A stretch of DNA of 64,000 nucleotides, taken from positions 1,984,001-2,048,000 of the forward strand of contig CP073214.1 of NCBI GenBank assembly GCA_020342235.1, given 5' to 3'. The notes under the pieces are model-generated. The model had not been told where the DNA came from. It was given only the letters and a program-made list of their open reading frames with translations, and searched no databases. Origin of the DNA: Saccharomycopsis phalli. Its lineage: Eukaryota > Ascomycota > Saccharomycetes > Ascoideales > Saccharomycopsidaceae. Made by a program: the position numbers and the translations under genes. The number at the start of each line of letters is the position of its first letter. The first letter of the stretch is position 1. Below, piece by piece: positions 1 through 9,653 of the stretch.

Positions 1-704
1 CCAGTGATCTTCTTAATTTGCGCGGTGGCATCCTTTTCCCGGTAGTCGACAACCTCATCGGCTCCAATTTCCTTCAATGCCGCCTCGTGCTTCTTGGAAG
101 CAGCAACCACGACATTTAATCCATAAATCAATTTGGCGGCCTGTATGGCAATGAACCCAGTAGCAGTGGCACCTCCCCAAATCAAGATCCATTTGCCCTT
201 GTTCTTCTCCTTGTTGGCCTCGAGCTTGAGCCCGTTGATGTAGGAATAAATGACAGTACCATAACTCAAAGAGAAGGATGCAGCACCCTCAAACGTGTTC
301 ACTGGCCCTGATGGGTAGTCACCTGGAGCCAATGGGGTCTCTGAAAACTTGTTTGCATATTTGAAAAGCAAGTTGGCGTCCACAGCCGCGTAGTCAGACC
401 ATGCCCCTTTGCTGCCCGCAACATTTCCAGCAGAGACTCCGCTGACAACGTCACCAACATTGATGCCCTTAACTTCAGAACCAACCGCCTCGACAATTCC
501 ACTGACGTCGGAGCCGGCAATTGCACCTGGTGACGCGAGTTTCCCCACGGCATGCTTCCAATCAGTAGGGTTAACGGCATAGGCACGGGCCTTCACCAAG
601 ACCTGGTTTGGGTCAATGGCTGGCAAAGGAACTTCCTTAACCTCTAAATATTTTTCTGGCTCAGCAGAGCCGGTGTGCACACAAGCGTAGTTCTTTGGAG
701 ACAT
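1..704 (-). CDS. Medium-chain dehydrogenase/reductase, YNL134C/YCR102C-like (partial)
   Basis: The ATG is at 704 and the gene runs off the left edge, so only about 235 N-terminal residues are visible and the C-terminus lies outside the window. The reading frame is uninterrupted. It shows the MDR fold: an N-terminal GroES-like catalytic half (NPTDWKHAVG near residue 45, GSDVSGIVEAVG near 65) and the start of the NAD(P)-binding Rossmann half (WGGATATGFIAIQAAKL near 180). The sequence resembles the fungal zinc-free enoyl-reductase/quinone-oxidoreductase group that includes YNL134C. Such enzymes are cytosolic NADPH-dependent aldehyde or enone reductases, often induced by stress; the substrate here cannot be told. 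No zinc-binding cysteine cluster is visible in this part. Confidence 0.88.
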   Translation of the reverse strand, partial: MSPKNYACVHTGSAEPEKYLEVKEVPLPAIDPNQVLVKARAYAVNPTDWKHAVGKLASPGAIAGSDVSGIVEAVGSEVKGINVGDVVSGVSAGNVAGSKGAWSDYAAVDANLLFKYANKFSETPLAPGDYPSGPVNTFEGAASFSLSYGTVIYSYINGLKLEANKEKNKGKWILIWGGATATGFIAIQAAKLIYGLNVVVAASKKHEAALKEIGADEVVDYREKDATAQIKKIT

Positions 705-1315
705 TTTTGATTTTGTAGTAGCAATGTTAATAATACTTGGCAATGTGCCCCTTTATATACACCATCGCGAGACAAGTACAAATTAGTAAGCTGCAATGGA
801 AGGTCCTAGAATATATCTGCAGAATCTTATCTCCACTCACGGGGTGTGGATGTTTTGTGATTTTTGCAGGGGCTGCCTGTCAGTCAAAATTTCCTTCACA
901 CGGTTCCACAGCAAGACATGGTTTGTGGGGTTTAAGTTGGATGAATGCCAATGTACGGTAGGTTATAATACCATAATATATCCTGCCATTGTTACTTGTG
1001 GACTTTACAGCATCAATTTCCACCAGAAAAGTAGACGGAGTTGCAATGTAGGTATATGTCCGTCAGCAACACTCTGCATATTCGTGCCTCAGATTATCCG
1101 CGCCACTTGATCCTAGACAAATAACCTGGGCAATAACATTTGTAATTGTTTCCGATTAACTCCTAGTTACGCGGCTTGTAAATCTTCACCTTGATCATTA
1201 CTAATACAGTTGTCTCTCAATGTTGTCAATACACATGTCTCTCAATGTTGTCAATACATAGGTCTCTCAATGTTATCAATACATAGGTCTCTCATGTTAT
1301 AGCTATACCATAATC
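705..1315. other. Intergenic spacer between the MDR gene and NUP192
   Basis: This holds the MDR promoter (right of 704) and the 3' flank of NUP192. The only structure seen is the 25-bp tandem repeat at 1208-1300. Two overlapping plus-strand ORFs (737-961 and 796-1110) have no recognisable domain and are probably chance. Confidence 0.6.
1208..1300. repeat. 25-bp tandem repeat, about 3.7 copies
   Basis: Units beginning TGTCTCTCAA or GGTCTCTCAA start at 1211, 1236, 1261 and 1286, an exact 25-bp period with few substitutions. It ends about 15 bp before the NUP192 stop codon, so it may lie in the NUP192 3' UTR. Confidence 0.9.
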
Positions 1316-4300
1316 CTAAACATTACCCTCAACCTTGTCGTAGTGGGTCAACACACTGAGCAAAATAAATAAATCGCTTAATTTAGCCAATCCCGGGTCC
1401 ATTACCTTTCCATTGAGCTTGTCCAATTTCTCCCGCTTAAGCACACCGACAAAGAGTTTATGATCCAATTTTAAAATGCTCCGCACACCTTCAATCACGT
1501 CCTGGTTACTCGAGCCAATGCTAATAAGCAACAGTGTGATCAATTGGTACACGGGAATAAACAACTCAAACAAGCTAAACCGGCTGCCTGAACTTGCCAA
1601 GGAGTCGTCCAAGCTTAAATTAACTGTGGTGGAAAGTTGGCTGCGCTGCACGATTTCTTTTAGCTCAATGTGCAACCCCAACTCTGGATCGATTTGGAGC
1701 AACTTACACACCTTGAACACGCCCAATAACCCATTGTCTACCAAGTAGCTGGCTCCAATCTTGGTCTCGCCAATTCGGATCAACAAATAGAGTGCAGACT
1801 TGAAGATTGTCAACTCGTAGAGCAATAATTGCACACTGATATTAATGCTATCACTCATGGTCAACAATTCGTCCGTGCGCTTGATGAAGTTGATCAATGA
1901 TACCACAATCTCGCTGTTAAGTAGGTGATGTATCACCGCGCCGTTGTGCTTGCTCAACGAATCAAGCAAGATGATCCCATCGAGCCGACTGAAGTTGTTT
2001 CCATTCTCAACATCCTTCACTACCACGTCTAACAACTTCGGTTCCACATAACGCACAACTGCCGGGTTCACATTGTTCAAGTACTTGCTGATAAGCACGT
2101 ACAAACTGCTGCGGATCTCCTGTGTCACATTTCGGCTGAGAATCCCATTGATACACGTCTTCACCACATTGTCAAGCCTCTTGCTGACTATAGCAACACT
2201 CTTCTGGTTTGCCTTAGCCTTTTGATCTCCCTCAATCTTCTCAGTGGCCATATTCTTATTTGAGACGTTCTTACTGGACACATGCTTACTTGCCGTTTGC
2301 TTGACTATTAGTCGCCGCTGTTGCTTCAATTTCACATACTCGCCCAACAATAACACTGCAAGTTCCACAAACTCCTTGCAGTACTGGATATTCACATTGT
2401 AGTAATAATCAATCTTCACAAGAATAATCTCAAAGCACTTGACAATAAACTTCAACTTGTCCCGCGAAATCACCTTGCTATTAAACAAAAATATCTCCAC
2501 AAGCTGCACCCATGAATGTAAGCCTTGTAACTGTGCCCTTTGCAAGTCTTGCAAGCTGCTTCGCGCAGTGATATACGCCTCGACTCGTTGCTTGGAAGCC
2601 TCCATTTCCTTCATGTGTTTTTCCTTTTCTTCGGCCGTGGCTCGCTTAAGAGACAAGTTCATCACGTAGTCCAACTGAGTCAAGTCATATACCGATTTGC
2701 CACGTTGAAATTCCATAGGAACCTCGTTGCTGATCCGCAATTTCCCCAACGCATCAAAGTTCACCTTTTGGAAATACTTCAAGTCTGGCATTTGTAAGTC
2801 GCGCTCGGTGAAATCAAACTCCAAAACATCCAACATGAGAAACAACTTGTTGTTGCTTATTAGCCCATTCGAGTCCTTCAATAGCAAATCTAAGTTCAAT
2901 TCTTTCTGAATGGCAACATTAATCGACAAAAACTGTAGCAACTGGCTTCTGTTTGCCAAGAAGAACAACAACGTGCCGTAACAAATAGTATCAAACTCAT
3001 TATACTTCTTCCCAGAGAACTCATTTATGCTCATGTTAATAATCGGCTCCTGGCAAATTAACTTTTCAATGAGCCCATTGTGATGCTCATTGAGATATTG
3101 CACAACCACATCACACGTATTAGCATTCTTCAAAAGCTTGTTAAGAATGCCCAAGATCATCGACGAGACCTTAACCGTAGTAAGATTCACATTTGTGTTG
3201 CCAATGAATCCGCCATATAATAGCGTTTCTAAACAGTCCAAGAGAACCTGTAACAACGATTGCTGACTTATCACTAGATCACTGGTGAATCCTAGAAACA
3301 AATGAGACACGCTGGGCTTGTAACTAATACCCAAATTCTTATCAATAAACGAAAGAATATCACACTTTAACTTCCATAAGGATACTCGCTCGTCTGGCTC
3401 TCCCGTCAGACTAAACTGGTTCATAATACCAAGTGTGATTCTGTCTCTTTCATCAATCGTCTCAAACACAACCAACAATTTCCCAGGGTTTGAATCAGAA
3501 AAGGCTGACAAAATTTTTAAACTGCTCTCCGCAATTTCTAACAGGAAAGAGTCCAAATATAACCCCAAATGACCGACAATCGCCAAATTGTTCATCAATA
3601 CATCCAACCAGCAGCCAGAATAGCTGATGTTGGAACCCTGCTCTCTGACTTTTGGAATAATAATGTCCGCATATATGTCATTGAACCTGATTATATAATT
3701 AATCACCAGCAAACAGAACGTCACCAACTGCACCTGCGGATCGTCACGGAACTTATCACAGATTTCGTCGTCTCCAATACTTAATATACCAAACAAAACA
3801 CCAATGACCTTCTCGTCAAAGAAGTGCTGCATAATGATAGAGGCTGGGTTCTCGATCAAGTAGTCGTCGATTGGCACATCAAGGATATCATCAATGTTTG
3901 CAATGCCTGCATTGAAAAAGTCGCCCAACAATAAAGGATTAAAGTACTTAAAAGAAGTCTCTGCAATATTGAGGATCCTAAGAGTCAACAGCTGTCTCTT
4001 GCTCTTTTCCAAGTTGTCATTGTTCAGGTTGATAAGTATGTCGGTGAACAAATATTCAAAGTAGGCAGCCACCCCTGGTTTTCTGTAAGAACTGCCCAAT
4101 CGAATTGGATAAGGAAGCAGCAACTTTTCGGCATTGGAGGTGTCATTATAGTACTTGCCATTATCCTTCCGCTTCATCAAGCTCTCGATTAAGTGTATGA
4201 AACCATGCACATTGTTAAAATTTAATAAGATGTTGTTGAAGAACTGCTTGAAGTTTGTGTTGTTCTTGTTCAACTTATTCTTGAAGATCCATTCATCCAA

Positions 4301-6298
4301 CTTATTCCATATCTCGTACCTGTTCTCGTCAATAACTAGCGAACTCAACACATGTAAAATAAAGCCAATGAGTGAGCTTTCATTCTGGTACTCGTAGCCA
4401 AAGGTGATCTTGATCGAGATGTTGCTGGTTAAGTTATTCAACAAGGAGAATAGTACCACCAACAACTCACTAGAAAACTTGCGTGTCACATCGTCGTTCT
4501 CTAAGCAGCAGCCATAAATAACCTTGAGGTATGACGATAACTCAATGATTTCCTCTTCAGATATTTCATACAACTCACCAATGTTCGAGGTCTTGTTTTT
4601 CCAGTTTTTTTCAAAGATCACATCATACTTCTTCAATATGTACACGATACTCTTCCAATTGGTCTTGTCACTCTCCTCATTTGATCCCAAGTACTCGTAT
4701 ACGCTGTTGCTGTTCTTCAAGGCCAACCCTGAGAGCATATTTAAAAAATACAGCTTGATTAAGTTGTTGGTGACCTTGGTGATCCCCCAGTCTAAAAACT
4801 CAATGAATTTAGTCCAATTAACTTTCTGGTCCAAATAATTGTAATATATGATCATGAAAAAACGTTCCAAATCTGCGTTTTCAATCAACTCCTCGATGCT
4901 GGTGCGACTGGTTAAGTAATAATCTTCTTCGCTGTCACAGATCCGAATCAAGATATTTGAGAAGTTGTTAAAAAAGTCCATGATAAACACGTCAAAGAGG
5001 TAGTAGACGATTTTCGTAAACTCCTTGCCATAAATCAAGTCTATGCTGTGCTCCCGATAAATTTTGGGATACACTCTTAGGTCGCTGTTGTTGGTGTTTA
5101 TCAAGGTTATCAACTGTTTGGACTTGTTTTCATCGATATCCAACAACTTTACTGGCAACGGCTTCGGAATGTGATTCTGCAACAACAACTGGTAGTCGTA
5201 GAACATCACGTGGCTGAGTAAATGAGTGCCTTTTATTTCCGACAAGACGATCATAAGCTGTTCTAAGACGCCGGTCTTGATTAATTTCAATGTGGATATC
5301 TGAATTATACTGAAGTACTTGTTGTAGTTTGCCTGCTGCTGTTCCTCTGAGAACCACGATTCTTGGAGCCAGTTGCTCATGAAAGTATAAAAGAAGAACA
5401 TGACGGTGGATTTGGTAGGCACCTTTATTAGCGACTGTTCGTTTAGGATCTGGGTGTTGAAAAAGTCGAATAGTTCCTCGACCTGTTTTTCGCTGCCCTG
5501 CGAGGTGGTGATCACCAAAGGATAGTGGAAGAGTCCAATCAAGTAGTCATATGAAAACGTGTCGTGGCAGTCGATATCTGATAACCGTTCGTAGATCTTT
5601 TTGAAGTTTGCGTTGTCCAAAAAGCCGGGATACAAGCTGAGTCCAAACAACAACTCGCCAAGAAGCCGGTGGAACTTGTTCAAGTTACTACGACGGAACT
5701 TCACTCTGGTCTGGAACTCAACGGTGTCAATGAGGTTTGGCTGTAGGATCTTCATTTCGCGGATATTCTCGTGGATCTCGTCCAACTCCGTCTCAATGTG
5801 CTGGAACGATTTCACCAAGCTGCTGATTACCCAGTCGTGTTTGTCGATGCTTCCAAACACCACTTCAATGTCAGCCGCTCTCTTTGTGGTGATGATGTAG
5901 TTCAAGATGTAGATGATGCTCTCGATCCGCTTGTAGTATGCGATCCGCGCGCTGTCTAGCAATCCCGTGTAGTACTCTTTCTGGTAGCTCTTGCTATAAA
6001 TCAACAACTCGGCAGCGACAAGCTCGTCGATCTTCAACTCACTTGACAACTCCAATGACATGATGACGAAATCATCGTTCAAGTTGTATACCAGCCCGTC
6101 TCCAAGGGTCAATTTCTTGGTCTCCAACTCGTTTCTGCTGCTGGGATTGGGCCGGTTGACAAGGTACAAGTTCCGCAAGTCATGGGCCAACAATTTCAAC
6201 AATTCCTGATAGTCGCGGTCTTCCTGCACAAACGTGTACAAATTCGTAAACAACTGAGTGTCCCAGTGGAGACTGGGCAGCTTGGCGACTAGCGACAT
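1316..6298 (-). CDS. NUP192: Nucleoporin Nup192 (Nup205 family)
   Basis: This 1660-residue protein is close in length to yeast Nup192 (1683). The N-terminus has the family signature LTLGDGLVYNLNDDFVIMSLE (split here as LTLGDG near 65 and LNDDFVIMSLELS near 74), followed by long alpha-helical solenoid sequence to the end, including a charged coiled segment near residues 1235-1270. Nup192 is a large inner-ring scaffold nucleoporin of the nuclear pore complex; it binds Nic96 and Nup53 and is essential for pore assembly and transport. The ATG at 6298 is the first in frame and lies about 100 bp from the divergent gene at 6398. No introns or breaks are visible. Identification rests on family resemblance and length. 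Confidence 0.9.
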   Translation of the reverse strand: MSLVAKLPSLHWDTQLFTNLYTFVQEDRDYQELLKLLAHDLRNLYLVNRPNPSSRNELETKKLTLGDGLVYNLNDDFVIMSLELSSELKIDELVAAELLIYSKSYQKEYYTGLLDSARIAYYKRIESIIYILNYIITTKRAADIEVVFGSIDKHDWVISSLVKSFQHIETELDEIHENIREMKILQPNLIDTVEFQTRVKFRRSNLNKFHRLLGELLFGLSLYPGFLDNANFKKIYERLSDIDCHDTFSYDYLIGLFHYPLVITTSQGSEKQVEELFDFFNTQILNEQSLIKVPTKSTVMFFFYTFMSNWLQESWFSEEQQQANYNKYFSIIQISTLKLIKTGVLEQLMIVLSEIKGTHLLSHVMFYDYQLLLQNHIPKPLPVKLLDIDENKSKQLITLINTNNSDLRVYPKIYREHSIDLIYGKEFTKIVYYLFDVFIMDFFNNFSNILIRICDSEEDYYLTSRTSIEELIENADLERFFMIIYYNYLDQKVNWTKFIEFLDWGITKVTNNLIKLYFLNMLSGLALKNSNSVYEYLGSNEESDKTNWKSIVYILKKYDVIFEKNWKNKTSNIGELYEISEEEIIELSSYLKVIYGCCLENDDVTRKFSSELLVVLFSLLNNLTSNISIKITFGYEYQNESSLIGFILHVLSSLVIDENRYEIWNKLDEWIFKNKLNKNNTNFKQFFNNILLNFNNVHGFIHLIESLMKRKDNGKYYNDTSNAEKLLLPYPIRLGSSYRKPGVAAYFEYLFTDILINLNNDNLEKSKRQLLTLRILNIAETSFKYFNPLLLGDFFNAGIANIDDILDVPIDDYLIENPASIIMQHFFDEKVIGVLFGILSIGDDEICDKFRDDPQVQLVTFCLLVINYIIRFNDIYADIIIPKVREQGSNISYSGCWLDVLMNNLAIVGHLGLYLDSFLLEIAESSLKILSAFSDSNPGKLLVVFETIDERDRITLGIMNQFSLTGEPDERVSLWKLKCDILSFIDKNLGISYKPSVSHLFLGFTSDLVISQQSLLQVLLDCLETLLYGGFIGNTNVNLTTVKVSSMILGILNKLLKNANTCDVVVQYLNEHHNGLIEKLICQEPIINMSINEFSGKKYNEFDTICYGTLLFFLANRSQLLQFLSINVAIQKELNLDLLLKDSNGLISNNKLFLMLDVLEFDFTERDLQMPDLKYFQKVNFDALGKLRISNEVPMEFQRGKSVYDLTQLDYVMNLSLKRATAEEKEKHMKEMEASKQRVEAYITARSSLQDLQRAQLQGLHSWVQLVEIFLFNSKVISRDKLKFIVKCFEIILVKIDYYYNVNIQYCKEFVELAVLLLGEYVKLKQQRRLIVKQTASKHVSSKNVSNKNMATEKIEGDQKAKANQKSVAIVSKRLDNVVKTCINGILSRNVTQEIRSSLYVLISKYLNNVNPAVVRYVEPKLLDVVVKDVENGNNFSRLDGIILLDSLSKHNGAVIHHLLNSEIVVSLINFIKRTDELLTMSDSINISVQLLLYELTIFKSALYLLIRIGETKIGASYLVDNGLLGVFKVCKLLQIDPELGLHIELKEIVQRSQLSTTVNLSLDDSLASSGSRFSLFELFIPVYQLITLLLISIGSSNQDVIEGVRSILKLDHKLFVGVLKREKLDKLNGKVMDPGLAKLSDLFILLSVLTHYDKVEGNV

Positions 6299-6397
6299 TA
6301 GTATTTAACTCAAGTGAAAGTTGCAAAATAAAGAGGTGTGCATCCGGACATCATCCATACACCACGAGGTACGATGAGGAGCGCGAGTGCATGAACC

Positions 6398-6931
6398 GTG
6401 GAGATGGAAATTACAGAGGCTGACTTGGTTGATTTTCACAAGAGGCATTTTCCAGGGGTGAAGGTTCCTGAGATTGTGTTTGATGAGGTGGATGAAGTGG
6501 GTCGAGAGGGTAGTGACTTTGTGGAAGGAGAATCATTAGAAGTGCAGCTGGACAACGGATTGGAAAATGGATTGGAAAATGGATTGGAAAATGGATTGGA
6601 AAATGGATTGGAAAATGGATTGGAAAATGGATTGGAAATACAGCTGGGCAACGGATTGGAAAATGGATTGGACAAAGGGTTGGACAAAGGATTGACAACA
6701 AAATCGACTAGTGAATTTACAGGGGTGGAATGTGCAAGTGGAGAAGATAATAGGGTAGTCAAAAGGTTATATGAAGGTGTGAGTGAAGGTGCAATGGTAA
6801 ATGATCCTAGTCGAAAGAGTCAAAACAAGAAACGAAAAAAGACAAAGGCGAAAAGTAAAACGTACATGTACAAGCCAATTAAGGAAAATCGAGAGGCATG
6901 TTCGTCGGGAGATGTTGATTTGGAGTATTAA
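6398..6931 (+). CDS. Hypothetical acidic/basic protein with in-frame GLEN repeats
   Basis: This 177-residue ORF is not recognised. The N-terminal 55 residues are acidic (ITEADLVDFHKRHFPG, then many D/E). Next comes a 12-bp tandem repeat at about 6553-6640 read as N-G-L-E units, with related GLDKGL units at 6665-6690. The C-terminus is strongly basic (KKRKKTKAKSK) and ends in an acidic tail. It is head-to-head with NUP192 with about 100 bp between the ATGs. The repeat length is a multiple of three, so the frame survives copy-number change, which favours a real gene. Against it, the repeat has no stop codon in several frames, and the minus strand is open over the same stretch. It could be a fast-evolving nuclear protein. 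Confidence 0.5.
   Translation: MEMEITEADLVDFHKRHFPGVKVPEIVFDEVDEVGREGSDFVEGESLEVQLDNGLENGLENGLENGLENGLENGLENGLEIQLGNGLENGLDKGLDKGLTTKSTSEFTGVECASGEDNRVVKRLYEGVSEGAMVNDPSRKSQNKKRKKTKAKSKTYMYKPIKENREACSSGDVDLEY
6553..6690. repeat. 12-bp coding minisatellite
   Basis: Perfect copies of a 12-bp unit containing AATGGATTGGAA run from about 6553 to 6640, followed by degenerate copies to 6690. All stay in frame with the 6398-6931 ORF. A related 11-bp array (TTGGAATGCCC units) lies just outside the ORF at about 6990-7050. Confidence 0.9.
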
Positions 6932-7343
6932 CGGTCTTGGTGGAGGAATTATGTAGATCAAAGGCATGGTGATGTTTACATTAGACTGGGAATTCCCTTG
7001 GAATGCCCCTGGAATGCCCTTGGAATGCCCTTGGAATGCTCTTGGAATTACTCTTCTTTGGAAGATTTTAATTTAAACAGTTGGCAATTTAAACTTGGCC
7101 AATTTAAAGTTAATCAATTTAAAGATTCATCAATTCAAGACTGCTAATCTGGAAAATCCATCTGGAACGTTTATTAATTTGAAAAATCCACATTGGAACC
7201 ATTAATTTCCCTCATTTACACCAAAGCTATCCTCGTTCATAAACCCATTCAATTCCATCCCAATTGAATTCATCTACATTCTCCATTCTCTGTACAGTCA
7301 CAAGATACTCCTCCCACACTACCCGGCCGTTCACCTGTTAAAT
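6932..7343. other. Intergenic spacer upstream of CDC1
   Basis: It contains the 11-bp array TTGGAATGCCC (about 6990-7050) and then irregular AATTTAAA-rich sequence (7065-7140). A TACCCGG core at 7320 could be a weak Reb1-like site 20 bp before the CDC1 ATG. No gene is seen. Confidence 0.6.
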
Positions 7344-8834
7344 ATGCCTCGACGCAACCAGCCAACAATGACACAACCATTGCGGAAACGGGCAGTGTAT
7401 AATGATTATCCGTCATTAGATAGACCTGCGGAGCCAGAAAACCATGAAAAGCCACGGAGAATATACTCAGGCCGCCGATTTCCTTGGAAACATCTCGTGG
7501 TACTATCCTTGGTGTGGGTTGCAGTCATGTTCCATTTCCAGAAAATAAAGCCGCGGATGGACATTGGAAAGTGCCAATGGAGCAAGTGGGAGTCGTTCAA
7601 GCCGGATAACCGCGGCAAAAAGATCGTTCCGCACCGGGTGTTGCTAGTTTCCGACCCACAAATCGTGGACGATCACACGTACCCCAAACGGCCGCGATGG
7701 ATCCAGTGGATCACCACACGGATCTCGGACAATTACATGGCTGTGAATTACAAGTTGCTCCAAGATAAACTCCGGCCGGACTCTACGGTTTTTCTCGGGG
7801 ATTTGTTTGATGGGGGACGTGAGTGGCTTGAGGACAAAAAGTGGTACGACGAGTGGAAGCGATTCAACCGGATCTTCCCATCGTACCCGAACCGGCGATT
7901 CTACTACAACACGCTTGGCAACCACGACGCAGGGTGGGACAAAACCATGAATGCCACGTTGATCAACCGGTTCAAGACGATTTTCGGCGACAGTAACGAC
8001 TATGTTGCCATTGGCAACCACACGTTTGTGTTTCTCGATACAATCTCGATGTCTGCCTCCAACAACAACGACTCGACCATCCATCGGCAGGCACTCCAGT
8101 ATTACCACAACTTGGTGCACAAGTATCTACCTGATCAAGACGCCCGTCAGGCAAAGAAAAACCAGCTCCCGCTCCCTCGAATCCTTCTAACACACGTACC
8201 CTTGTTCAGAGACCCTGCCAAGGTGCCTTGTCGTGGTCCAAGGGAACACACCCAGCCGTTTCCTTTGATGAACGGAGGCACGTTTCAGACGGTGTTGTTT
8301 CCAGAAACCACCAACGAGTTGTTGCAGAGCCTTGTTCCAATTGCAGTATTTTCGGGCGACGATCATGATTATTGTGAAATTGACCACGAGTACACTGTCC
8401 AAGGAAACCACGCCAAAACAGTCGAGTATACCATCAAGTCGTTTTCTATGAACATGGGAGTGAACTACCCGGCAGCACAGCTCTTGTCATTGTACAATCC
8501 GCTTGATAAGGTCGACAGCAGCAATAACCAAAACCACAATACGTACCAGACCCATATTTGCTTCACGTACGCTCCTTTTGTCACCTTATACAGCTATGCA
8601 TTCTTGCTATTGGTGACCATTGCCTACTGGGTCACGCTTATTTTCTTCCCAGCGTGTTTTTTCATGTGCCAATGGCGTCTTACCAGCCCTCCAATGCCGC
8701 TCCAAGACTATGTCCAGCACCAGATTATGAGCAATGGGCTCGAGACTCGACGGGCCTGGAAGTTTGCTTTTGGCTTTTCTCTCCAGGTGGCAAGTATATT
8801 TTTTATATTTGTATATTACTTTATGTTTATATAG
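7344..8834 (+). CDS. CDC1: Metallophosphoesterase Cdc1 (GPI-anchor remodelling)
   Basis: This 496-residue protein is close to yeast Cdc1 (491). It has a short cytosolic N-terminus, one membrane segment (about 50-65, HLVVLSLVWVAVMF), then a luminal calcineurin-like phosphoesterase domain with DPQIVDDH (~103), GDLFDGG (~151), GNHD (~191), THVPLFRDP (~283) and SGDDHDYCE (~337). Two hydrophobic segments follow near 412-441 and 474-496. The GDDHDYC motif and the later SMNMG / LLSLYNP block are typical of the Cdc1/Ted1 branch. Members are ER membrane Mn2+-dependent phosphodiesterases that remove ethanolamine phosphate from GPI-anchor mannoses. CDC1 is preferred over TED1 from overall resemblance and the multiple C-terminal membrane segments. 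Confidence 0.85.
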   Translation: MPRRNQPTMTQPLRKRAVYNDYPSLDRPAEPENHEKPRRIYSGRRFPWKHLVVLSLVWVAVMFHFQKIKPRMDIGKCQWSKWESFKPDNRGKKIVPHRVLLVSDPQIVDDHTYPKRPRWIQWITTRISDNYMAVNYKLLQDKLRPDSTVFLGDLFDGGREWLEDKKWYDEWKRFNRIFPSYPNRRFYYNTLGNHDAGWDKTMNATLINRFKTIFGDSNDYVAIGNHTFVFLDTISMSASNNNDSTIHRQALQYYHNLVHKYLPDQDARQAKKNQLPLPRILLTHVPLFRDPAKVPCRGPREHTQPFPLMNGGTFQTVLFPETTNELLQSLVPIAVFSGDDHDYCEIDHEYTVQGNHAKTVEYTIKSFSMNMGVNYPAAQLLSLYNPLDKVDSSNNQNHNTYQTHICFTYAPFVTLYSYAFLLLVTIAYWVTLIFFPACFFMCQWRLTSPPMPLQDYVQHQIMSNGLETRRAWKFAFGFSLQVASIFFIFVYYFMFI

Positions 8835-9653
8835 TTGCTATTAGATGTGCACATGATATGAATATGTATGCCGGATGGTTCTCAAGGTGTATGTTAATTA
8901 AGGCTATGCATCAATTTATATAGTTGCAATTTCCATCTGCAATTTATACATTTGCAATTTTCATCCGAAATTTATATATCCGAAATTTATATATCCGAAA
9001 TTTATATATCCGAAATTTATATATCCGAAATTTATATATCCAAAATTCATACATCCAAAATTCATACATCCAAAATTCATACATCCAAAATTCATATATA
9101 TATCTCCGCAATTTATACATTTTCTCAATGCATACATCCGTAATTCATACAATCCCGCAATTCACATATCTCCACATTTCATACATCCGCAATTCATACA
9201 TCACAATTCCACATTACATTCCACTACACACATTGTAATATAGTAACTAGGATACAAAGTCGATAAAACAGCTAAAATATATTCCCTTGACTATCCAGAG
9301 AATAATCTGACTATTTATATCTGAAGTTAAGACACATTCTTTGGTCAAAGGAAATGGACTTGGCTAGACCATTGCCCTAGACTAGGAGACTGGGCCAAAA
9401 AGCAAGTATAAAAGACAATAAAAGACAAAGAACAAAGTGACGTTTCAAGGAAAGTAATAAAGACCGTTTCATGACCAGGAGTCATTAAACGGATGTAGTA
9501 TTCTCGTGTAACAGAAATGGACCTGACTAGACCATTTCCTAGGCACCAAACGGTAGATAAATTCTTGGGTAACCCTTTCATCTTCTTTATTACACACATC
9601 AATATAATCTATTAAGTACATCTTGCCTAACTATTCCACTTCAAGCCTACACA
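8835..9653. other. AT-rich spacer between the convergent CDC1 and NOC2 genes
   Basis: It holds the 15-bp array at 8961-9105 and diverged copies to about 9200. It also has a pair of near-identical segments about 165 bp apart (around 9350-9376 and 9515-9541, sharing AAATGGACxTGxCTAGACCAT). The paired segments could be the edges of an old insertion; no gene is seen. Confidence 0.6.
8961..9105. repeat. 15-bp tandem repeat, two subtypes
   Basis: About five copies of ATCCGAAATTTATAT are followed by about four copies of ATCCAAAATTCATAC. The block switch suggests separate expansions of two variants of the same unit. Confidence 0.9.

Noticed and set aside
796-1110. 104-codon ORF with several cysteines
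   Set aside because: Overlaps another open frame in a promoter region, no domain, no codon bias.
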